Positions 36,064-44,847 of a DNA stretch of 64,000 bases are shown piece by piece; positions within the stretch are counted from its first letter, which is position 1, and every line of letters begins with the position of its first letter. Below the pieces are notes generated by a model. That model was given only the letters and a program-made list of their open reading frames with translations. It did no database searches and was not told the origin of the DNA. Where the stretch lies: positions 23,009 to 87,008 of the forward strand of contig JBEEPK010000003.1 in the NCBI GenBank assembly GCA_041191145.1, written 5' to 3'. The position numbers were made by a program, and so were the translations under genes. The stretch is from UBA961 sp041191145 (GTDB taxonomy: Bacteria; Bacteroidota; Ignavibacteria; Kapaibacteriales; UBA961).

Positions 36064-36072
36064 TGAAGATTC

Positions 36073-38607
36073 ATGCTTAATCGCTTACCAATATTACGCT
36101 TACTTTCTCAATATGGAATGCCGATTCTCATATCATTGATTATATGTGGAATCGGTTTGGGAATTTTCTCATTGTCTTTGGTAACAAAAACTTCCATTGA
36201 CAAAGGTGAGATACATCACTCTGAGTCAATCATGGATTCAGTTCATATTTACAGAAACAAGTTCAGTATTCCACATATCGTTTCTAATAATGAACAAGAT
36301 GCATTCATGGCAATGGGATATGTTCATGCTCAAGACAGATTGTGGCAAATGGATATAGCTCGAAGAGCTGGTAGAGGACGATTGGCAGAAATCTTCGGAG
36401 AGCAAGCTTTACAAACGGATAGATTCATGAGGGTGATGAATCTTGTGGAAATAGCAGGGAAATTATTCAAGAATTCGAGTAAAACAACAAAACAAATCCT
36501 TGAATCCTATAGCAAAGGTGTAAACCTTTTTTTGGAGATGAATCCTGATAAAGTGCCATTTGAATTTGGAGCATTGAGTTATAAACCTGAATCATGGACA
36601 CCTGAAGATTGTCTCATCATCATGAGATTAATGGCGATTGAAATGAATATGAGCATGTGGACAGATTTAGCATTCGGTGAGATTGCTGATAAATTTGGGA
36701 TTCAACCTGCTCTAGCTATGATACCGAAAAATACTCCGGGAACTGTATATCAATATGGAGGTTCAAGTCAAGAGGTTAAGTCTGTAGATAATTCAATTGC
36801 ACAAGGAAATATGGAAGGTTTTTCTACCGTACAAACTTCCATGGTTCTAACTGCAAGGGAGTATCTTGGCTTCTCTGGAGATGGCATAGGTAGCAATGCT
36901 TGGGTAATGCGAACATCTCCAAAAGAAAAGATATCATCCGTAATTTTGGCTAATGATCCTCATTTGAAGTTATCATTACCAGCCCGTTGGTATCAAGCAC
37001 ATATAACCAGCCCTGGTTTTAATGCCATTGGTGCAACCATTCCTGGTTTACCTCTCATTGTTTCGGGTAGGAATGAAGTGAGTTCTTGGGGTATCACTAA
37101 TATGATGAATGATGATTTTGACTATTTCATAGAAAAAATCGATAAAAAGAATTCAAATTTCTATTTCAATGAATCCGGCGAAAGGGTAAAATTCAAATAT
37201 AAAAGAGATACCATCATCATTAAAAATGGTGAACCACTTATTTATGATATCCGCTATACTGATCGCTCTGCCGTTATTTCAGATGCGCCTCCAACTGGAC
37301 CTATAAAGGATATCAAGAATGTGAAATCCATATTTGATAGATATTGTTTGACATATTCTTGGACAGGCATGCAGATGTCTGATGAGATTCTCGGTGTTTA
37401 CAAAGTCATGAAATCAACTTCTTGGACAGATTGCAAAAAAGGATTTGATCTATGGTGTGCACCTGCATTGAATTTTGTTTATGGAAATGCGAATGGTACC
37501 ATTGCTTCTGCAACAATAGGAATGATCGCCAAGAGAGGAGATAAAAATAATCCGAATCTTCCTTCACCTGGTTGGAAAAAAGGCTATTCTTGGACGGGTG
37601 TTTATACTTCTTCCATTTTACCATCTCAATCATTCCAAGGAAATGATTATTCCAAACGATTCATCATTACAGCAAATAATCCGCTCACGTCTAATCCAAA
37701 TGTATATCATTCTGCTCTGTGGGAACCTTCATCCAGAGCAGATAGATTACAACAAACCTTGAAAGAATTTGATGAATATGATGTTCGCGATGCCCAATTT
37801 TTACAAATGGATGTGTATTCGGCATATGCTCAACAAGTGATGGATTCAATATTGCCTGGATTGATTAAAAAGAAAAAGTATATGCCTGTGAATGCCAAAA
37901 AGGCAATAGAAAAAATGAAGAACTGGAAATGTTATATCACAAATCAAGATATAGAACCTTCGATATTTTCATTGTTTATTGAAGAGTATTATCGATCAGT
38001 TTTTGAAGATCAACTCACTGCACCGATATTAAAGCTCTATAATATTGTAACCAATGTTCCTACCCGTATCATTCTGCACACATTGCATGATTCAGAAGGA
38101 AAATGGAATACTTGGTTTGACGATGTAAGGACAAAACAAATCAAGGAAGACAGATCAGAGATAGTATTCAGATCATTCTTGAGAGCAATCAAAAAAGGGG
38201 AGACATACTATGGAAATACAGATATACGGACTTGGAAATATGGCAAGTTACATTCCATCACATTGGAACATCTGTTTTCTTCAAGCAAATTATTATCACC
38301 AATTGTGACCCATGGTCCATTTCCGCATGGCGGTAATAATACTACCTTAAACAATGGATCTTGGTCATTCAATGATCCATTCAAACAAACCTTGGGAGCA
38401 TCAGTCAGAGTCATTTCCGACATGCGAGACTCCATGCTTTATTGCGTATTACCGGGTGGTGTGTCCGGAGAGCCACTAAGCTCACATTATAGTGATCAAG
38501 TTCAATTATGGCTCAATGGGGGGTATATCGCTCTTTCAGCCACGAGAAATATTTCACCCGATTTCACGCTTTCTTCAATCTTGGCGCCGGAACCAAAGAA
38601 TGACTGA
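36073..38607 (+). CDS. Penicillin acylase family (Ntn hydrolase) membrane protein
   Basis: The protein is 844 aa. An N-terminal membrane segment (MPILISLIICGIGLGIFSLSLV) is followed by the alpha chain with IVSNNEQDAFMAMGYVHAQDRLWQMD, RAGRGRLAEIFG. The autocatalytic cleavage site is at GIG-SNAWV, with nucleophile Ser274, then LANDPHLKLSLPARWYQAHI, GATIPGLPLIVSGRN, SWGITNMMNDD and the late PFPHGGNNTTLNNGSW, GEPLSSHYSDQVQLWLNGGY. This is the acylase fold of penicillin G, cephalosporin and AHL acylases (PvdQ). It is probably periplasmic; the substrate is unknown. trmB starts inside its stop region. Confidence 0.88.
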   Translation: MLNRLPILRLLSQYGMPILISLIICGIGLGIFSLSLVTKTSIDKGEIHHSESIMDSVHIYRNKFSIPHIVSNNEQDAFMAMGYVHAQDRLWQMDIARRAGRGRLAEIFGEQALQTDRFMRVMNLVEIAGKLFKNSSKTTKQILESYSKGVNLFLEMNPDKVPFEFGALSYKPESWTPEDCLIIMRLMAIEMNMSMWTDLAFGEIADKFGIQPALAMIPKNTPGTVYQYGGSSQEVKSVDNSIAQGNMEGFSTVQTSMVLTAREYLGFSGDGIGSNAWVMRTSPKEKISSVILANDPHLKLSLPARWYQAHITSPGFNAIGATIPGLPLIVSGRNEVSSWGITNMMNDDFDYFIEKIDKKNSNFYFNESGERVKFKYKRDTIIIKNGEPLIYDIRYTDRSAVISDAPPTGPIKDIKNVKSIFDRYCLTYSWTGMQMSDEILGVYKVMKSTSWTDCKKGFDLWCAPALNFVYGNANGTIASATIGMIAKRGDKNNPNLPSPGWKKGYSWTGVYTSSILPSQSFQGNDYSKRFIITANNPLTSNPNVYHSALWEPSSRADRLQQTLKEFDEYDVRDAQFLQMDVYSAYAQQVMDSILPGLIKKKKYMPVNAKKAIEKMKNWKCYITNQDIEPSIFSLFIEEYYRSVFEDQLTAPILKLYNIVTNVPTRIILHTLHDSEGKWNTWFDDVRTKQIKEDRSEIVFRSFLRAIKKGETYYGNTDIRTWKYGKLHSITLEHLFSSSKLLSPIVTHGPFPHGGNNTTLNNGSWSFNDPFKQTLGASVRVISDMRDSMLYCVLPGGVSGEPLSSHYSDQVQLWLNGGYIALSATRNISPDFTLSSILAPEPKND

Positions 38608-39349
38608 ATTCATCATTGATACAAAAAAGTATCCCAAACCACGCAGCAGACATCACAATGCTGCGAATGTGTATTTCCCTTTGGACAAATTGGGTACAAT
38701 ACCCAGATATTATCCTCCATTGATCGAGCAAATCAATTGGAGTGATTTTTTTACCAATGGAATGCCTCCTTCGGTATTGGATATTGGTTGTGGATGGGGA
38801 TCATTCATGATGAATTATTCTGTAAATAATCCTGAATCCAATATTCTGGGAATAGAAATCAGACATTTATTGACTGAATGGATTAATAATATCATACATG
38901 GTGAATCTATTACAAATGCACATGCTTTATGGTATTCTTTACCAAATGGATTGCATTTCCTTGCCAATGATTCCATACATGAATTCTTCTCATTTTTCCC
39001 GGATCCTTGGGTTAAAAAGAAACATCATAAAAGAAGAGCATTCACCGAAGAACTGATTCAAGAATGTATCCGATTATCAAAACATGATGCACAATTCAGA
39101 ATCATGACTGATGTTCCTGAAGTTGCAGATTATCAATTAGCTCTACTGAGTGAACACCCTGCATTTGTCATGGAATATGCAGAGTATTGTGGTGAATACG
39201 ACCTTACTTGGAATGATACTGTATCGGGAATCTCTCTTCAGGAATATAATGCTGAGCTGTGGAATCTACCCATGACCGATCAAGAAGTTTTCTCACGGAA
39301 GAAGCATATTCCATATCTTAGAATATCATATCGAATTCAAAAGATTTGA
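38600..39349 (+). CDS. trmB: tRNA (guanine-N7-)-methyltransferase
   Basis: The protein is about 249 aa from ATG 38600. It has a class I SAM motif I VLDIGCGWGSFMM, LGIEIRH, and the TrmB signature SFFPDPWVKKKHHKRRAF. It makes m7G46 in the variable loop of tRNA. The longer frame starting at 38492 lies inside the acylase gene and lacks conservation, so it is rejected. The start overlaps the acylase stop (ATGACTGA) and the stop (TGATG) overlaps the aat start. Confidence 0.9.
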   Translation: MTEFIIDTKKYPKPRSRHHNAANVYFPLDKLGTIPRYYPPLIEQINWSDFFTNGMPPSVLDIGCGWGSFMMNYSVNNPESNILGIEIRHLLTEWINNIIHGESITNAHALWYSLPNGLHFLANDSIHEFFSFFPDPWVKKKHHKRRAFTEELIQECIRLSKHDAQFRIMTDVPEVADYQLALLSEHPAFVMEYAEYCGEYDLTWNDTVSGISLQEYNAELWNLPMTDQEVFSRKKHIPYLRISYRIQKI

Positions 39350-39975
39350 TGACATCCATCAACATATTGGATTTTCTTGAAAATCAACCATTAACGCCTT
39401 CTCTTTTGCTATTTGCTTATCAAACCGGCTGGTTTCCCATGGCAGACGATGAAACAAATGAGATTTATTGGCATTCACCGATAAGAAGAGCAATATTTCC
39501 ATTAAGTGAGGATGGACCAAAAACCACACTCAAGAAAGCTTATAAGAAATCAGAATGGTCTTTTACAATTAACTCTGCATTTTCAGATGTAATTCAACAA
39601 TGTGCCAAACGAAAAGATACATGGATAAGTCAAGACATAATAATGACTTACACTGAATTACATAATCAAGGATTTGCACATTCTGTTGAAACATATCATG
39701 AAGAAAATCTCATTGGTGGACTCTATGGAGTATCCATAGGATCTGCTTTCTTTGGTGAATCCATGTTCAGTCTTCAATCAAATGCTTCAAAATTGGCTTT
39801 TGTACATTTATACAATCATTTGATACATCAAGGATTCACGCTTCTGGATTCTCAGTATATAAATGATCATACTCTATCATTGGGTGCAAAAACCATATCG
39901 AGATCCCAATATCTGCAGATGCTTTCAGAAGCAGTACAAAAGAAAGACATAGCATTTACTCATTCTAATTTGTAA
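39349..39975 (+). CDS. aat: Leucyl/phenylalanyl-tRNA--protein transferase
   Basis: The protein is about 208 aa. The family motifs GWFPMADDETNEIYWHSPIRRAIFPL, IYWHSP, the tRNA/peptide site HNQGFAHSVETYHEENLIGGLYGVSIGSAFFGESMFS and ASKLAFVHLYNHL, LDSQYINDHTLSLGAK are intact. The enzyme adds Leu/Phe to N-terminal Lys or Arg of proteins, making N-end-rule degrons for ClpS-ClpAP. No clpS or clpA is in this window. Start ATG 39349 overlaps the trmB stop; the upstream TTG 39346 is an alternative. Confidence 0.92.
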   Translation: MTSINILDFLENQPLTPSLLLFAYQTGWFPMADDETNEIYWHSPIRRAIFPLSEDGPKTTLKKAYKKSEWSFTINSAFSDVIQQCAKRKDTWISQDIIMTYTELHNQGFAHSVETYHEENLIGGLYGVSIGSAFFGESMFSLQSNASKLAFVHLYNHLIHQGFTLLDSQYINDHTLSLGAKTISRSQYLQMLSEAVQKKDIAFTHSNL

Positions 39976-39980
39976 TCGTC

Positions 39981-40463
39981 ATGAGAACCATCTCAATTGA
40001 AAGTAATGGTAGAATTGAAAAGACAGCTGTGTATTTGAATGGTGAACAAATATCAGGTATTAAGGAATTACTTTTGTCAATAGATGAAGAAGGTATATTC
40101 AATGCAATAATTTCATTCAGTTCCTCTTCAGGTACTTTACTAACAAAACAGTTGTTTACCGATGATCTATCGCAATTGCAAAGAAGAGAAGCCGCTTTCT
40201 CGGAAGATGAAGCGATGGATTTACGCTCAATGGCAATTGAAAGTGATGGAACTCTCGACAATACATCAGTATTCATGAATAATGAGTTTATTGATGGCAT
40301 AGTGTCAATCATGGTGCATATCATGATTGATTCGGTTCAAAAGAGAGAAAATGTGTTCACAAAGATCTTTTCCAAAAATCAATCATATTCAGAAACACGA
40401 TTTATTTCTGAAATCGTCTTAAGGAACCCTGATGGTTCTGAAAGTATCGAATCTATTTTCTGA
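39981..40463 (+). CDS. Unknown protein with internal duplication
   Basis: The protein is 160 aa. The first half starts RTISIESNGRIEKTAVYLNGEQISGIKELLLSID; the second repeats this pattern as RSMAIESDGTLDNTSVFMNNEFIDGIVSIMVHIM (near residue 80), a clear internal duplication with conserved IES-(N/D)-G, T-(A/S)-V and the (I/V)xGI spacing. A beta-rich fold is expected. No family is known to me. It has no signal peptide or membrane segment. It is close to aat (5 bases) and precedes the Ser/Gly-rich membrane protein. Confidence 0.6.
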   Translation: MRTISIESNGRIEKTAVYLNGEQISGIKELLLSIDEEGIFNAIISFSSSSGTLLTKQLFTDDLSQLQRREAAFSEDEAMDLRSMAIESDGTLDNTSVFMNNEFIDGIVSIMVHIMIDSVQKRENVFTKIFSKNQSYSETRFISEIVLRNPDGSESIESIF

Positions 40464-40471
40464 GGTATTCC

Positions 40472-41086
40472 ATGAATAAGTTCATGAAACATGCATATAT
40501 CCTTTTCATCATTACCATGCTATCTTTCGTAGTATTGCCATTCACTTCTGAAGCGCGAGGTAGCTTTGGTGGGAGAGGCGGCCGCTCTTTTGGTACTCGA
40601 TCATTTGGCGGATCACGGTCTTTTGGTTCATCCAGAAGAAATTCTTTTGGTTCACCACGAACATTCTCTAATGGAAGATCTTTTCGATCGATGTCCACAG
40701 GTCGTTTCGCCAATGGACAACAATATAGAACTCGTTATGGAATCCCAAGAAAAACAACTTCAATGAATCTTGCTCAAAATGGAAAAAACAGAAACTATGC
40801 GGTTCATTCGTATGGGGGATTGGGAGATGGTTTCATGACAGGATATCTACTTGGTTCGATTCCTTGGTATTGGCATATGCCATTTCATCCGGCATTTTAC
40901 TATTCGAGACCTGTGGTCGTAGATGGTACAAATGGCCAAAAGGAAGTCTATCCAGGAACATTTTCCTTCGGATCCGTAATCTTGGTGATTTTGATGTTAG
41001 GCGGAGTAGGCTTTATAATCTACGCTTTGTTCTTTAGAAGAAAAAAACAACACTTCAATTACGGAGAACATTCTTCATTTGGGTAA
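40472..41086 (+). CDS. Secreted/membrane protein with SFG-rich N-terminal region
   Basis: The protein is 204 aa. A signal-like segment (HAYILFIITMLSFVVLPFTSEA) is followed by a 50-residue low-complexity stretch with repeated (R/S)SFG(G/S/T) units (residues about 28-75), a middle part with aromatic SIPWYWHMPFHPAFYYSRP and a C-terminal membrane segment (SVILVILMLGGVGFIIYALFF) ending in a basic RRKKQ tail. The topology suggests an extracytoplasmic Arg/Ser/Gly/Phe-rich domain held by a C-terminal anchor. A GAGGT ribosome binding site lies 8 bases before the ATG. Function unknown. Confidence 0.65.
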   Translation: MNKFMKHAYILFIITMLSFVVLPFTSEARGSFGGRGGRSFGTRSFGGSRSFGSSRRNSFGSPRTFSNGRSFRSMSTGRFANGQQYRTRYGIPRKTTSMNLAQNGKNRNYAVHSYGGLGDGFMTGYLLGSIPWYWHMPFHPAFYYSRPVVVDGTNGQKEVYPGTFSFGSVILVILMLGGVGFIIYALFFRRKKQHFNYGEHSSFG

Positions 41087-42385
41087 TCATTGTTGAATAG
41101 TCATATAAATAGTCACTGCTCTTGATTTTGTTCTTCTTTCTTGAATGGAAGAATCTCCATTCATCTCACGAATTCCTTCACCTGAAACATCATGAGATTG
41201 TAGACCACATGTTTTGAGGTAATCAGTAATGCTTTGAGCTCTTTTAATGGAGAGCTTTTTATTATACTGAACAGTACCAACATCATCTGTGTATCCTTTA
41301 ATGATGACAAACTTATTTCGATCTTTCACTTGATCGCAAATCTCTTGTAACTGAGATCTATGAGCAGAAGTCAATTTCCATTGATTGCTTTCAAAATACA
41401 ATTCGAGAGTGGTATTCGAAAATGGTTTTTGTACTTGAGGAAGCGCTACCACTTTTTTATCTTCAGGCCTGATATCAGGTTGAAGACACACAAAGTACAT
41501 CCCTTCACGATCATTTATTGTGTCGGTTGAAATGATGCATGCCGTATCCCCTCGGGCAGTTAATGTGATAGAACGCTCATTCCCGGATGTGTTTATATAT
41601 GGGCCTAAATTGACCGGTTTACTCCATGAGGTCCAGCTATCATCCAATCTTCTTGATAAGAAGAGATCACTTCCTCCATAACCTCCCAGTCCATTTGAGT
41701 AGTAATACAGTGTTTTATTATCTTGTGCTATAAATGGGGAACCCTCTCGTGAAGATGTATTAATTGATTTACCCATCCACACTGGACTTGACCATACATT
41801 GTCACTCTCTTTAAAAGAAACATATAAGTCTAAATCTCCCATTGATTCTGAATGATTCATTGCTAGAATCAATACATTTTGATCTGCATTCATTGTTGCA
41901 AAATATTGAGGCGATCTCATGACAAAATCTTTAATGGTGAGAGCAGGTTTGATATCCCAAGTGTCTTTCTTTACATCTGCCATGTGAAAAGATAAATTGC
42001 CAAGTGCATTAACTGTTGCTATGAATGCTGAATTTCCATCTGAAGTAATTGAGAAAAGAGCATTGGAAAGTTTTGTATTGATTGTTGGCCCTGCATTAAT
42101 AGGTGAGGTCCAATAATTATTGCTGATTCTATCGGTATACCATATATCATCCGGATCCGAAATACCACCGATATTATCCGGATGCTCTTTTCGGACAAAA
42201 TACAATCTTGTTCCTGAAGGATGAAGAACAGGAAGCAATGTACGAGAATAACTATTCACTATGTCGGGCAATCGTTCTTTGCAATAGAAGAATTGTTGTG
42301 CTTCAACTATGTGAAACATAAACAGCTGCAAAACAATAAAACATATATTGTTTAATTGTTGAATTGTGCTTTTATTGCGCTCCAT
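41087..42385 (-). CDS. OmpA-family protein with PD40 beta-propeller repeats
   Basis: The protein is 432 aa. An N-terminal signal (about residues 12-29, ending at VEAQ) precedes a region with PD40/WD40-like strands (LHPSGTRLYFVRKE, DDIWYTDRI, SREGSPFIAQDNKTLYYYSNGLGGYGGSDLFLS, GNERSITLTARGD). The C-terminal OmpA domain has KFVIIKGYTDDVGTVQYNKKLSIKRAQSITDYL and the terminal RRTKSRAVTI. Peptidoglycan anchoring is likely, with the propeller displayed in the periplasm or surface. This layout is common in Bacteroidota. It overlaps the preceding lipoprotein gene by 34 bases. Confidence 0.85.
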   Translation of the reverse strand: MERNKSTIQQLNNICFIVLQLFMFHIVEAQQFFYCKERLPDIVNSYSRTLLPVLHPSGTRLYFVRKEHPDNIGGISDPDDIWYTDRISNNYWTSPINAGPTINTKLSNALFSITSDGNSAFIATVNALGNLSFHMADVKKDTWDIKPALTIKDFVMRSPQYFATMNADQNVLILAMNHSESMGDLDLYVSFKESDNVWSSPVWMGKSINTSSREGSPFIAQDNKTLYYYSNGLGGYGGSDLFLSRRLDDSWTSWSKPVNLGPYINTSGNERSITLTARGDTACIISTDTINDREGMYFVCLQPDIRPEDKKVVALPQVQKPFSNTTLELYFESNQWKLTSAHRSQLQEICDQVKDRNKFVIIKGYTDDVGTVQYNKKLSIKRAQSITDYLKTCGLQSHDVSGEGIREMNGDSSIQERRTKSRAVTIYMTIQQ

Positions 42386-42945
42386 GTTATTCCTGTTGTA
42401 TCTTGTTTCCCCAGAAAGTCAGACCATCGCTGTATGCTCCAAAGTCCATCAACTTGTCTTTTTATGACAAATCTCAAAGAACCGTTTGCTTCACCTGAAA
42501 TTGAAATCATTCCATGCGGGACTATAAGTCGATAATCAGACTGAATAATGACTGAATCCGGGGTTATTCCATCAATATTGGTATTTGTTAATTGTAATTC
42601 CGTTTGTACTTCTTTCGGAATTTTAGACATGACATTTTGAAAATAGACTCTTTCTTGATTGATGTTCCATTGAGAAAACAAACCACCATATCTGGTGAGT
42701 ACTTCAATGCTTGGTTCAAATACAAAAAATTGGTTTGAAGCATTCAAAGAATCTGAGAAACATCGAACATATCCTGTTGGATCTTTGAATTGAATAGATT
42801 TTTTCAGATTTAAAAGTACAGTCTGATAATCAAAAGGAGGATCATACTGTACAGCATTTTCAGGATTCTCAGGAGTTCTTGGTTCCAATAAAGAACATCC
42901 TGAACATATGAGACAGAACAACAATATAGAAAGGTGGTGAAACAT
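42352..42945 (-). CDS. Lipoprotein, unknown
   Basis: The protein is 197 aa with a lipoprotein signal (ILLFCLICSGC, Cys at about residue 16). The mature part is a mixed fold with the segment KKSIQFKDPTGYVRCFSD and a terminal RFVIKRQVDGLWSIQRWSDF, which recalls NTF2-like periplasmic proteins; the match is only loose. It sits just downstream of recR on the same strand and overlaps the OmpA-family gene, so the lipoprotein and OmpA protein are likely made together. Function unknown. Confidence 0.6.
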   Translation of the reverse strand: MFHHLSILLFCLICSGCSLLEPRTPENPENAVQYDPPFDYQTVLLNLKKSIQFKDPTGYVRCFSDSLNASNQFFVFEPSIEVLTRYGGLFSQWNINQERVYFQNVMSKIPKEVQTELQLTNTNIDGITPDSVIIQSDYRLIVPHGMISISGEANGSLRFVIKRQVDGLWSIQRWSDFLGKQDTTGITWSAIKAQFNN

Positions 42946-42947
42946 AC

Positions 42948-43544
42948 TTACATCGTTATTCTTGATTCTAAAGCTTTTGATAGCGTTGCTTCATCTGTGT
43001 ACTCTAATTCACTACCAATAGGAATGCCCCGTGCAGGACGACTGACAATGATTTCCAATGGCTTGATCATCCTGGCCAAATATTGCATTGTGACTTCACC
43101 TTCGACAGTAGGATTAAGAGCCAAAATGATTTCCTTAACATTAGAATCTAATCGTGCAATCAATTCACGAATTTTAAGATCATCCGGATTTATGCCCTCA
43201 AGCGGGTTTATATTTCCATGCAAAACATGATATAATCCCTTGAATTCACTCATCCTTTCAATAATCAATACATCCGTTGGTTGTTCTACCACGCAAATGA
43301 CCGTTCGATCTCTTCTTTCTGAAGAACAAATCGGGCATGGATCATGTTCGGTATATGTAAAGCATACTGAACATGAATGAACAGATTCTTTCATTCGTAT
43401 CAAAGATGTCGCAAATGAATGTATGAATTCATCTGATTGTCTTAAGAGAAAAAAGGCAAGTCTTTGTGCTGTTTTTCTTCCAATCGATGGAAGGGAAGCA
43501 AAATGCTCCACAACAGCTTCTATGGCTTCGGATTGAACATTCAT
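42948..43544 (-). CDS. recR: Recombination protein RecR
   Basis: The protein is about 198 aa from ATG 43544. HhH-like FASLPSIGRKTAQRLAFFLL, a four-Cys zinc finger (CSVCFTYTEHDPCPIC), the Toprim domain (VICVVEQPTDVLIIERM, YHVLHGNINPLEGINPDDL, EIILALNPTVEGEVTMQYL) and the terminal ARGIPIGSELEYTDEATLSKALESR are all intact. It assists RecA loading with RecF and RecO. The longer start at 43568 overlaps the putative -7 box, so it is not used. A TAAATTTG box lies upstream. Confidence 0.94.
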   Translation of the reverse strand: MNVQSEAIEAVVEHFASLPSIGRKTAQRLAFFLLRQSDEFIHSFATSLIRMKESVHSCSVCFTYTEHDPCPICSSERRDRTVICVVEQPTDVLIIERMSEFKGLYHVLHGNINPLEGINPDDLKIRELIARLDSNVKEIILALNPTVEGEVTMQYLARMIKPLEIIVSRPARGIPIGSELEYTDEATLSKALESRITM

Positions 43545-43569
43545 AGTATGAGGTATGATAGTTGACACG

Positions 43570-43577
43570 CAAATTTA
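43570..43577 (-). promoter_or_regulatory. TAnnTTTG -7 box for recR
   Basis: The minus strand reads TAAATTTG, an exact match to TAnnTTTG, which would give a leader of about 18 bases before recR (43544). There is no obvious -33 TTTG at the right distance. Confidence 0.4.
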
Positions 43578-43630
43578 CTAAGTTATTCGTGTTCGACTCT
43601 CTGATATGGTCAATTCATGGAATTATCTGC

Positions 43631-43638
43631 TATTTTTG
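43631..43638 (+). promoter_or_regulatory. TAnnTTTG -7 box for pspA
   Basis: TATTTTTG lies 43 bases before the pspA ATG (43682). The -33 region (TGGT near 43607) is a weak match. The 137-base divergent gap between recR and pspA thus holds oppositely directed -7 boxes. Confidence 0.4.
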
Positions 43639-43681
43639 CATGTATTATCATGAAAATCACACTTTTTAACCGGAGTTAGTT

Positions 43682-44386
43682 ATGGGAATATTCTCTCGAA
43701 TAGCCGATGTGTTCAAAGCAAATGTAAATGATGCACTTGATAAAGCAGAAGATCCGGAAAAGATGCTCAAGCAAATGGTCATTGAAATGGAAGAATCTGT
43801 AAATAAAGCTACATTAGCCATAGCAAATTCCATGGCCCATGAAAAATCACTCCTACGCAAGATTGAAAAAGCCAAGAGTGATTCTGCCGAATGGTTACAT
43901 AAAGCTCAACAAGCAGTAACTGCTGGCAGGGAAGATTTGGCAAGAGCAGCTTTAGAGAAGAAAGCTATTCAGGACAAGAACATAAGTGATCTAGAGCCGA
44001 TTTATCTTACTGCAAAATCTACATCTAATAAATTACGTACTCAACTTGATGCGCTAAAACATAAACTTGATGAAGCAAGAGCTAGACAAGGCACTTTAAT
44101 AGCCAGATCTCAAGCCGCTAAAGCACAAAAGCAAATAGCCCAAACATTCAGCGGAGTAGGTTCTGATGCTTTCTCAAAATTTGACAAATTTGAGTCAAAA
44201 ATTGAAACACTAGAATCTCAAGCAGAAGCATTTGAACAATTGGCAGGTGAATCAACTTCACTCGATGATGAATTCAAGAAACTCTCTTCATCTTCTCAAG
44301 TTGAACAACAATTACTCGAGTTAAAGGCATCTATGGGCAAATTGCCTTCTGCATCAAAAGATGCACTTCCACCACATCAAGAATAA
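43682..44386 (+). CDS. pspA: PspA/IM30 family membrane-stress protein
   Basis: The protein is 234 aa. It begins MGIFSRIADVFKANVNDALDKAEDPEKMLKQMV, the hallmark amphipathic helix and DKAEDPEKM motif of PspA/Vipp1 (ESCRT-III-like) proteins, followed by a long helical hairpin ending in ALEKKA and a terminal helical region (DKFESKIETLESQAEAFEQL). It protects the inner membrane under stress by forming oligomeric coats. The GGAG ribosome binding site is 8 bases upstream. A YbjN-like gene follows after 11 bases. Confidence 0.92.
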   Translation: MGIFSRIADVFKANVNDALDKAEDPEKMLKQMVIEMEESVNKATLAIANSMAHEKSLLRKIEKAKSDSAEWLHKAQQAVTAGREDLARAALEKKAIQDKNISDLEPIYLTAKSTSNKLRTQLDALKHKLDEARARQGTLIARSQAAKAQKQIAQTFSGVGSDAFSKFDKFESKIETLESQAEAFEQLAGESTSLDDEFKKLSSSSQVEQQLLELKASMGKLPSASKDALPPHQE

Positions 44387-44397
44387 GGAATGGAATC

Positions 44398-44838
44398 ATG
44401 CATACTCCCGAAGATCTCATACAAAAGACAAGAGATAAAGTAGAAACAGTACTGAAAACTCAGTATCCCGATCATGTGTGTTTTGACAATGAATCATTTT
44501 CAATTGATGCCGGCTCTTCCAGGGTGATGATCATCATCAGACCTTTTACTGACAATGATACTTGTATTGAATGCATGGCTACTTTGGTTACAGGAGCAAA
44601 TATCAATGAGGATTTACTCAGATTTCTCATGAGAAAGAATGCTGAATTACATTTTGGTGCATTCTCTTTGATGTTTGATGATACAATTTGTTTTGCGCAT
44701 TCAATAGCGGGAATCAATGCCGATGAAAATGAAATCATCACCAGCATACAATCTGTGGCTTTGATTGCAGATCACTATGTTGATGAGATTATGACTATGG
44801 CCGGCGGTGAAAGATGTAGCGAAATTTCCGGTATATAA
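44398..44838 (+). CDS. YbjN / type III chaperone-fold protein
   Basis: The protein is 146 aa. VMIIIRPF, CIECMATLVTGANINEDLLRFLMRKNAELHFGAFSLMFDDTICFAHSIAG is the central pattern of YbjN-domain proteins, which share the T3SS-chaperone fold (LLRFLMRKN, FGAFSL). It has no signal peptide. It is cotranscribed with pspA, separated by 11 bases with an AAGGAAT ribosome binding site, so a role in the membrane-stress response is possible. Function otherwise unknown. Confidence 0.7.
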   Translation: MHTPEDLIQKTRDKVETVLKTQYPDHVCFDNESFSIDAGSSRVMIIIRPFTDNDTCIECMATLVTGANINEDLLRFLMRKNAELHFGAFSLMFDDTICFAHSIAGINADENEIITSIQSVALIADHYVDEIMTMAGGERCSEISGI

Positions 44839-44847
44839 TGCAAGTTA

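Noticed and set aside
38492..38599. N-terminal extension of trmB
   Set aside because: It lies within the acylase coding sequence and shows no TrmB features; ATG 38600 fits the family.
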